From positions 35,782,956 through 35,846,955 of the forward strand of contig NC_053392.1 of assembly GCF_905171765.1 (NCBI RefSeq): 64,000 nt of DNA, written 5' to 3'. This document shows positions 56,440-64,000 of this stretch, one piece after another; position 1 is the first letter of the stretch; every line of letters begins with the position of its first letter. Source of the DNA: Bufo bufo. Its lineage: Eukaryota > Chordata > Amphibia > Anura > Bufonidae. Made by a program: the position numbers and the translations under genes. A model generated the notes under the pieces. It was not told the origin of the DNA and searched no databases. It saw only the letters and a list, made by a program, of their open reading frames with translations.

Positions 56440-56990
56440 TAATTTGCATGATTAGCATAAAGGTTCCCGATTAAAATACATATTTTTTGTGGGAATTTAT
56501 GCCAATGATCCCCCTCTGGTATGTCACTGTCTATGTTGTGGGACTATTTGTGCACTTCTAGTAAGTATTTGGTGGCTACAAATATAACAATATAACAAAA
56601 TAATAGCAAAGATAGTTTGAGGGTTTAGTAAGACCGCAGAGTGCACCTGTCTTTGCTATTATTTTGTTATAGTGTTATATTGATTATCACATCCACATAA
56701 TTGCTATCTTGTGTAGGATGTCTATTGTGGTACTTGTGGTTCGCTGCGGGCATCCTCCACCGTATGCATTTTTGCTGGGGATCGTCATTAGCAACGGGCC
56801 ACAAGTGCAGGATCTGCTCCCCTATATATATTCACAACTGCATGTGGGTTTGAGCACGTCCTGCTTGTTTAATACCACGCCATTCTTTTCAGTTTGTATG
56901 GCTACAAATATGACCTGAATGTTTTTCAGGTTCGCCTGCCATTAAAGCCAATGTGGTCCTCCGCAACCGCGCGGTTCGTGAACATTTCAC
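56440..56990 (+). repeat. duplicated hAT terminal region, interrupted
   Basis: Sequence from 'gattaaaatacatatttttt' to 'caggttcgcctgccattaaa' matches 58097-58255 near the true right end. A 326-bp insertion (56586-56911) interrupts it, flanked by the 13-bp direct repeat TGGCTACAAATAT (56573-56585 and 56899-56911). Confidence 0.75.
56586..56911. mobile_element. unknown 0.3-kb insertion with 13-bp duplication
   Basis: Present in one copy of the duplicated hAT end and absent from the other. The first 100 bases contain an inverted pair, AACAAAATAATAGCAAAGA (56588 on) and TCTTTGCTATTATTTTGTTA (56650 on). The duplication length suggests retroposition or a transposon with a long duplication; no family recognised. 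Confidence 0.7.
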
Positions 56991-58349
56991 CAGTGACCGC
57001 CTAATGTACCTACAGCCACGTCATCACAAGTTCTTTTCTGTCAGGAGAATGCTGAATTTTTGGGGCCTGTACTGGCCTGCAGTAAAAAATGTATCTAGTA
57101 ACTGCCTAATGCACCTCCAGCCACATAATCACACGTTCTTTTCTGTCAGGTTAATGCCTAATTTTTGGGGCCTGTACTGTCCTACAGTAAAATTTTTATC
57201 GAGTGACTGCCTAATGTACCTCCAAGCCACATCATCACAAGTTCTTTTCTGTGAGGTGAATGCTGAATGTTTAGGTCCTGTACTAGCCTAAAGTAAAAAT
57301 TTTATCCAGTGACCGCCTAATGTACCTCCAGCCACATAATCACAAGTTATTTTCTGTCAGGTGGATGCCTAATTTTTGGAGCCTGTACTAGCCCACAGTA
57401 AAAATATTATCCAGTGACTGCCTAATGTACCTCCAGTGACGTAATCACATGTTCTTTTCTGTCAAGTGAATGCCTAATTTTTGGGGCCTGTACTGGCCTA
57501 CAGTAAAATTTTTATCCAGTGACTGCATAATGTACCTCCAGCACATAATCGCAAGTTCTTTTCAGTCAGGAGAATGTCGAATTTTTGGGGCCTGTACTGG
57601 CCTACAGTAAATTTTTTTATCTAAGTGACCGCCTAATGCACCTCCAGCCACATAATCACAAGTTCTTTTCTGTCAGGTTAATGCCTAATTTTTAGAGCCT
57701 GTACTGGCCTACAATAACATTTTTAGCCAGTGACCGCTTAATGTACCTCCAGCCACATCATCACAAGTTCTTTTCTGTCAGGTTAATGCTTAATTTTTGG
57801 GGCCTGTACTGGCCTACAGTAAAATTTGTATTCAGTGACTGCCTAATGTACCTCCAACCACATAATCACAAGTTCTTTTCTGTCAGGTGAATGTCGAATT
57901 TTTGGGGCCTGTACTGGGGCCTACAGCAAAATTTTATCCAGTGACCGCATAATGTACGTCCAGCCACATAATCACAAGTTCTTTTCTGTTAGGTGAATGC
58001 CTAATTTTTGGGGCCTGTACTCCCGTGGCCTAAATTTTTTTTTTTCTAGGCTCTAGCAGGGCACATTATTGAGATTTTCCCTTTAAGCCACATAAAAATG
58101 GCCCCTGATTAAAATACATCTTTTTTGTGGGAATTTTTGCATGATCCTCCTATGGTATGTCATTGTCCATGTTGTCGGATTATTTGTGCACTTCTAGTAA
58201 GTATTTGGTGGCTGCAAATATGACCTGAAGGTTTTTCAGGTTCGCCTGCCTTTAAAGTCAGTGAAGTCCGCCGCGAACATGCGATTCGCGAACATTTGAT
58301 CGCGAAAACACGTTTGCGAACTGTCCCGGCCGGTGTTTGTCCATCAGTA

Positions 58350-60240
58350 TCTACCATATTAGCATAACACATAGTAAATATTTCATGGCACATTTGAGAA
58401 ATGATCCAATGTGTTTCATCACTTTCTTAACTTGTCATATTATATTTTATAAATATATTCTTCATAAAACTTTTATTGTTGTAGGCAAATAATTGTTTTA
58501 TGTCTTTATGTCTTATGGATTGAATTAGTTTGACTTTGGCTTTATTAGACTTTAGGCTTGTAATACCCTTCCTAACCATACGGTGTGCTGTTATTTTTTA
58601 GGAACACATAAATTGGCATTTAAAATATATGATTTTTTTTTAGATTGTCAAAATGCATACAAAACATGAACACAAGACAAAAAAAGCTTTATTGTGTTTA
58701 TTTAGAAAACTTTTTAATGAATGTATATTTGCCTTCTTCCCAGTTTAATGTCATACAGTACTTCTGTATAGCATTGGATTGCAGACTGTCAATATACAAC
58801 AGATGGGTAGTTTTCCAGTGCATACATATATATGCTTCAGCAGGCATCAGCATGGTATGGACCTGGGGGCCACAAGCTGTCAGTGTATGATCGCAGACCT
58901 GGAAAATGAAATGACAGGGTAGCATTTGTTGTTTGAAGGGAGTCCCCCTTTAACAACACCAAGATCTTTAATGATCAGTTCAATACAGTACAGAGAACAC
59001 CACAAGAGAAAGACATGAGTAGGTATTCTTTTTATTATTATTTTTTATTTTTACAGCATTCACGTGCATTTCAAGAATTTTTAATTATCTTGGACAACTC
59101 CTTCAAGTTTAGTAGGGTTAAAACAAGTAAAATGAAGATAGCAGAGGTGAGTTTTGTAGGCTCAGTTATAGGAAGTTTAGTTTGCATGGACAGTACGGTT
59201 GAGTTATTTAACATTAGGGCTACTAAAGTTCTAATTAGTAGGATAAGGGTTTGTAGAGCTATAATTAGTAGGGTTAAAGTTGGTAAAGTTAAGACTCATA
59301 GGGTCAGAGTTAAGAATAAGAATCTATATTTATGGGTTCTTTATGTTTTAAGCAGGACAGCAGAATAACCACCCCAATATGGGCGTTCTCACTCAAGAAC
59401 GTAAACTGGTTCACCCCAAGTGGTTCGTACGGGTGGTATTGCTTCATACGTTGGGTTCACAGAGTAGCTGCTGACAGGTGAAGTGAACAGGTAGAATGGT
59501 CAAACTAGCTAAAACCAGATCCAGAGAGGAAAAATGTCAAAGCCAATTCAGTAATCAGTATCCATATCAGGGGTCAACTCAAAAGACACAAACAGCACAG
59601 TAAAGAAAGGCAGGAGAATAGCCAGGAAATAGTTCTAGGTTCTAGTTCAAATTGTAAATTTCAGTAATCTTTAATCTTAATTTATGTAATTGGAAAAAGT
59701 TAAGAAAACTTTTATAAATCATATAATGACTGAAGTACACCATCCGATCAGCAAATGGACCTACGTTTGTTGTGGGATTTTTTTGTTTTTGTTTTGTTGC
59801 CTTTTAGGTGATTTCCCAAAATATAACTCTTTAATTGCAGAGCTTATTTTATTAAAATAATTAGTATTCAATCTATTGCGATTTTCACTTACCTCTTTAG
59901 TGTACACTAAGAACCAGTCAATATAATCACAGACATGGACAGGAGATGAAATCAAAGTCAGAAAAGCAAAAGCACAATGAACAGATTGGAAGCCACATTT
60001 TTATGCACAATCAGACCATTGTAGAGATAGCTTATAAAAAAAAAAAAAAAACAATACCAACTGGGATTAGTTATACACAATAATCCTAGTAATTGCAAAA
60101 TGTGAATTACACCAATAATTAGGGCTCTATCAAAAATGTTGACTTTTTCCAAGAACTTTGGAAATAGATATAAAAGTTCCTTTATTTTCTAGGAGAACTG
60201 TAATTTTAAGAGGGTTTTCCAGTACTTAGATATTGATGAT
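58350..60240. other. no gene recognised
   Basis: AT-rich single-copy-looking sequence right of the hAT element. A stretch at 59110-59340 has many 'agtagggttaaa'-like phrases but no regular period. The plus-strand frame at 59015-59368 passes through it and is not convincing as a gene. Confidence 0.4.
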
Positions 60241-60410
60241 TAGTGATGAGCGGCAGGGGCAATATTCGAATTTGCGATATTTCGGAAATATTTGGGCGAA
60301 TATTCACGTATTCATGTATGTATGAACAGCAGAACCTATCAGCTACACTATAGATCAATCTAACCTACACTAACTATCTCCCACCAACTATCTGTATTAT
60401 ATATATGAGA

Positions 60411-60449
<39 letters not shown>

Positions 60450-60775
60450 CTAATGTAATTAAACAGCTAAGCACAGAGCACAGCAATGTCACTGCTGTCT
60501 CTCTCAGAACTGCAAAAACAACTGCCGGGGAGGTTCTTATATAGTAAGCGATAGGCAACTTTCCTATTGGTCTCTAGAGATGTTTCTAAGCTCAGACAAA
60601 GACATTGCAGCCTTGTAATTGGGCCATAAGCAGGAAGGGAGGGTTCTGATGAAAAAAAAATCTAGAATATTCGAGATTACGAATATATAGCACTATATTC
60701 AAAATCTTCGCAAATTCTCAAAGTGGTGACATTCGCGATTAAAATTTGCGATTCGAATATTCGCTATCAACACTA
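60241..60775. mobile_element. hAT-like MITE, longer relative of 28358-28614
   Basis: Starts TAGTGATGAGCGGCAGG and ends TCGCTATCAACACTA, flanked by TTGATGAT (60233-60240) and TTGATGAC (60776-60783). The first 60 and last 110 bases match the MITE at 28358-28614; the middle is longer and holds an (AACT)n microsatellite at 60411-60447. Confidence 0.85.
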
Positions 60776-62470
60776 TTGATGACCTATCCTTAGGATTTAG
60801 TGCATTAAATGGGTACTTTATTAATAACGTCTGTGCCAGTTTTCCGCTCACACTACATTTAAAACACTGGGTAGGGTTTGATGGAAGGCTGGGGCCCAAC
60901 AAATTTATCATAATTTTGAGTTAGAAAATTGGATAAATTATAGCTGATATCTACAGCAAGTGATGTAGATTGTAATTTGTAGTGCATGGACAGACCAAGG
61001 ATGGGTGGAGCACCCCTCTTAATAAACTAGGGCCTCTTATTCCAAAATACTTTTTACTGCGGGAGTAATGCATCGAAGCTCCTGTGCCAGAAAAGTTTAG
61101 TGTTTTTGCCAGTGGCTTCAGTGTGCTTCCAGGTCCATGTGCCCGTGCCGCAAAAGATAGGACGTTCTATCTTTGGCCGCAACATATGGATTGCGGACCC
61201 ATTGAAGTCAACGAGTCCGCATCACGATGTGGGGTGCACATGGCCAGTGTCCATGTTTTGCGGATCCATGGTTTTCCATTCTCAGTACGGACACGGTCAT
61301 GTTAATGAGGCCTAAGACTGAAAATAATTATTTGTTAGAATCTGGAAAACACCTTTAAGAGAGTGCATATGTGTACATTTTGACTTATTTATCAAAGAAA
61401 AAAATAAGTGTAAAATGTAAATAAAGAAAATTTCAAACAGAAAACGAATTAATCTGATTTATTGAGCGTCATGTGTCTGTGAGGGCATGCTCCTTGTAAA
61501 GATCTTTGGAAACCAACTATAATATGGCTGTAGAAAGCATAGATAGCCTGAGAAAATAGTGGCATTTCACAACTGAGTTCAATGACATCAACTTGTGAAG
61601 AAAAAACCTAGCCTGTTTAGAGTTCTGTTAGCAGACTACCAGATTTCTTGAAGCATATAGCTGTTTATTGACCATCAAACATGAATGATGTGCTTAAAGA
61701 GCATCATATGTACAATGTTCAGTACCTACTGTATGTGACAGATAAAAGAAGTTGGTAGCTGACTGGATTAGCTGGTGGCTGTATCTCCACCACATAGACT
61801 GTGGCAAATTTGAGGTGGACGGAGAATATTCAATGCAGACAAGGAGATATTTCCCCAATTAAAGTAGTAAGCAAGGTTCTGAGACTTCTTGTCTAGCCAG
61901 TGACTGAAGAAGCACAAGATATTCTAGATATTGGTTCTGGAGGACTTTTGGAGTAAGGTGTTTGAGTAGTGAATCCCTGAGGAGCCAGTGTAGAGGATGG
62001 GAGTGGTAGTTGTTCTGGTGAGGTGTTGTGTCACAGGGTACCCCCTTAAGCCATCACTTCCTGAGGGGTACCGATTGGTACAGTGAGAGTGTAGTTTGAA
62101 GATTCAAGCCAGAAGTAAACATATAACAGTTTCTCTTTACTTAGTGCAAATATAACTTGTGGCACATCCAGCAGTATGACATTCAAAAGCACTAGCAAGC
62201 ACTTGTAGACATAACTGTACACTATAATGCATGCTTGATGTTAGTCTGGCCTAGTGATGGTTTAGGTAGGTGCTGGTGTCTGACCCGTAGCCCTCTTCCT
62301 TGCAGCACTGTCTGTAAAGCTATATTTTATTGATCACTCTGCTGTCTTGTTGCACTTATGCTTTCTTGAAAGTGTGCTCTTGAATTTTGCTGATGTCTCT
62401 GGAGTGTTGGTCTCAAAGAAGAATAAGATCTAGTTCCTGAGTATCCCTGAGTGTTTGCCTCACAGGTACA
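60776..62470. other. no gene recognised; repeat fragment at 61130-61320
   Basis: 61130-61320 contains phrases like 'cggacccattgaagtcaacg' and 'gttttgcggatccatgg', related in style to the hairpin repeat at 50280-50620. The rest is unassigned, with short frames lacking motifs. Confidence 0.4.
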
Positions 62471-62471
62471 G

Positions 62472-63831
62472 TAGAGTTGAGCGAACACCTGGATGTTCGG
62501 GTTCGAGAAGTTCGGCCGAACTTCCCGGAAATGTTCGGGTTCGGGATCCGAACCCGACCCGAACTTCGTCCTGAACCCGAACCCCATTGAAGTCAATGGG
62601 GACCCGAACTTTTGGGCACTAAAAAGGCTGTAAAACAGCCCAGGAAAGAGCTAGAGGGCTGCAAAAGGCAGCAACATGTAGGTAAATCCCCTGCAAACAA
62701 ATGTGGATAGGGAAATGAATTAAAATAAAAATTAAAAAAATAAAAATTAACCAATATCAATTGGACAGAGGTCCCATAGCAGAGAATCTGGCTTCACGTC
62801 AGCAGAGAATCAGTCTCTTCATGCCATAGCAAAGAATCTGGCTTCATGTCAGCAGAGAATCAGTCTCTTCATGCCATAGCAGAGAATCTGGCTTCATGTC
62901 AGCGCAGAATCAGTCTTCATGTCATAGCAGAGAATCAGGCTTCACGTCACCCACCACTAGAACAGGCCACTGTCACACATTTAGGCCCCGGCACCCAGAC
63001 AGAGGAGAGAGGTCCCGTAACAGAGAATCTGGCCTTATGTCAGCGCAGAATCTGTCTTCATGTCATAGCAGAGAATCAGGCTTCACGTCACCCACCACTG
63101 GAACAGGCCACTGTCACACATTTAGGCCCCGGCACCCAGGCAGAGGAGAGAGGTCCCGTAACAGAGAATCTGGCCTTATGTCAGCACAGAATCTGTCTTC
63201 ATGTCATAGCAGAGAATCAGGCTTCACGTCACCCACCACTGGAACAGGCCACTGTCACACATTTAGGCCCCAGCACCCAGACAGAGGAGAGAGGTCCCGT
63301 AACAGAGAATCTGGCCTTATGTCAGCGCAGAATCAGTCTTCATGTCATAGCAGAGAATCAGGCTTCACGTCACCCACCACTGGAACAGGCCACTGTCACA
63401 CATTTAGGCCCAGGCACCCAGGCAAAGGAGAGAGGTCCCGTAACAGAGAATCTGGCCTTATGTCAGCACAGAATCAGTCTTCATGTCATAGCAGAGAATC
63501 AGGCTTCATGTCACCCACCACTGGAACAGGCCACTGTCACATATTTAGGCCCAGGCACCCAGGCAGAGGAGAGAGGTCCCGTAACAGAGAATCTGGCCTT
63601 ATGTCAGCACAGAATCTGTCTTCATGTCATAGCAGAGAATCAGGCTTCACGTCACCCACCACTGGAACAGGCCACTGTCACACATTTAGGCCCCGGCACC
63701 CAGGCAGAGGAGAGAGGTCCCGTAACAGAGAATCTGGCCTTATGTCAGCACAGAATCTGTCTTCATGTCATAGCAGAGAATCAGGATTCACGTCACCCAC
63801 CACTGGAACAGGCCACTGTCACACATTTAGT
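62472..63831. mobile_element. start of another hAT-like element with 141-bp array
   Basis: Begins TAGAGTTGAGCGAACACC, followed by palindromic 'gttcgggttcg' and 'cgaacccgaacc' blocks, the same style of end as the other hAT derivatives here. A tandem array follows. The right end and target duplication are not visible before 63832. Confidence 0.55.
62930..63831 (+). repeat. 141-bp tandem array
   Basis: Units marked by 'ggtcccgtaacagagaatct' begin at 63011, 63152, 63293, 63434, 63575 and 63716, exactly 141 bp apart, with partial shorter units from about 62770. Because 141 is 47 codons, two plus-strand frames stay open for over 330 residues; composition and perfect periodicity argue against a gene. 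Confidence 0.9.
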
Positions 63832-64000
63832 GTCACAACCAGACAGTTGAGAAGCTCTGACAGGAGCTTTCCAGATCCTCCTCCTTGAGTTTCTTTGTTT
63901 TGGTTAAGTTCCTCATCTCGTTAGTCTATCTCAGCTGTCATGCAGTTGGACTGATTGCTGCCCTTTAAGTTCCTCCCCAGAATGCAGTAGTGTGCGGCTT
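63832..64000 (+). mobile_element. possible LTR start, cut by window end
   Basis: A sharp change from the 141-bp array at TGTCACAACCAGACAGTTG, a sequence beginning with TG as LTRs do and unlike the flanking array. It runs out of the window, so neither the second end nor any coding part is visible. Confidence 0.4.

Larger units (their letters stand above)
56200..58060 (+). repeat. ~105-bp satellite-like array at the hAT 3' end
   Basis: Two copies at 56200-56440 and about ten at 56990-58060, with period 103-109 bp, marked by 'cacaagttcttttctgtcag' and 'ggggcctgtactggcctaca'. The two blocks are separated by a second, interrupted copy of the hAT terminal region (56440-56990). Confidence 0.85.
47968..58349 (+). 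mobile_element. 10.4-kb hAT element with decayed transposase
   Basis: The ends read TAGAGATGG (47968-47976) and CCATCAGTA (58341-58349, inverse TACTGATGG), flanked by the identical 8-bp duplication TCTACCAT (47960-47967 and 58350-58357). Both subterminal regions are rich in 'gcgaac' motifs. Inside are a 38-bp array, the transposase start, a nested 3.3-kb repeat, the transposase body and a ~105-bp array. It is unusually long for a hAT element because of these additions. Confidence 0.85.

Noticed and set aside
59110..59340. Degenerate interstitial telomere-like TTAGGG repeats
   Set aside because: Phrases like 'agtagggtta' recur, but spacing is irregular and exact TTAGGG runs are absent.
60411..60447. 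(AACT)n run as a functional element
   Set aside because: It is a simple microsatellite inside a MITE.

Overview
The window is eukaryotic, very repeat-rich, and almost entirely built from transposable elements. The mixture points to a vertebrate and most likely a frog or toad. It holds a Penelope-like element (PLE) with a GIY-YIG endonuclease, a DIRS/Ngaro-type tyrosine-recombinase retrotransposon, a Ty3/gypsy chromovirus-like remnant, two L1 elements, three Tc1/mariner elements, BED-finger hAT elements with their non-autonomous relatives, palindromic MITEs flanked by TTAA that resemble the Xenopus T2/Kolobok type, and one intact intronless olfactory receptor. The species assignment is inference; no sequence search was possible.

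Layout. 1-8116: a 616-bp tandem array runs into a PLE of about 4.7 kb that carries a hammerhead-ribozyme-like motif in its 3' region. The array unit joins the 5' end of the PLE to the genomic DNA it landed in. 8117-10018: an AT-rich repeat family with internal ~340-bp units and a string of hairpins (called R340 here). 10535-16547: a DIRS/Ngaro element with split direct repeats and a 567-bp internal triplication. 17253-18302: a Tc1-like element inserted in a TA microsatellite. 18304-20130: a minus-strand gypsy remnant in which gag is joined to integrase. 20759-22200: a long foldback and a decayed hAT transposase. 23351-24050: a palindromic MITE.

24391-43325 reads as one nest. An R340-family copy was split by a plus-strand L1 (25068-35270). 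That L1 was itself hit by a hAT derivative, a small hAT MITE, a PLE terminal fragment with a second hammerhead-like motif, and an intact mariner. The same R340 copy was split again by a minus-strand L1 (37206-42002) joined to a PLE reverse-transcriptase fragment, and then by two palindromic TTAA MITEs.

44134-45604 is a dead Tc1 element. 46786-47706 is the olfactory receptor on the minus strand, the only clear host gene. Starting 261 bp upstream of its start codon is a 10.4-kb hAT element (47968-58349) with an exact 8-bp target duplication, a broken transposase, several satellite-like arrays and a nested 3.3-kb repeat. The right flank holds another hAT MITE (60241-60775), the start of a further hAT-like element with a 141-bp array, and a possible LTR beginning at 63832.

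Most reading frames in the arrays (1-3684, 48346-49700, 62900-63830) are open only because repeat lengths are multiples of three or by chance, and are not genes. The only intact protein-coding genes I would defend are the olfactory receptor and the mariner transposase at 32874-33884. No CRISPR array, rRNA or tRNA was recognised.
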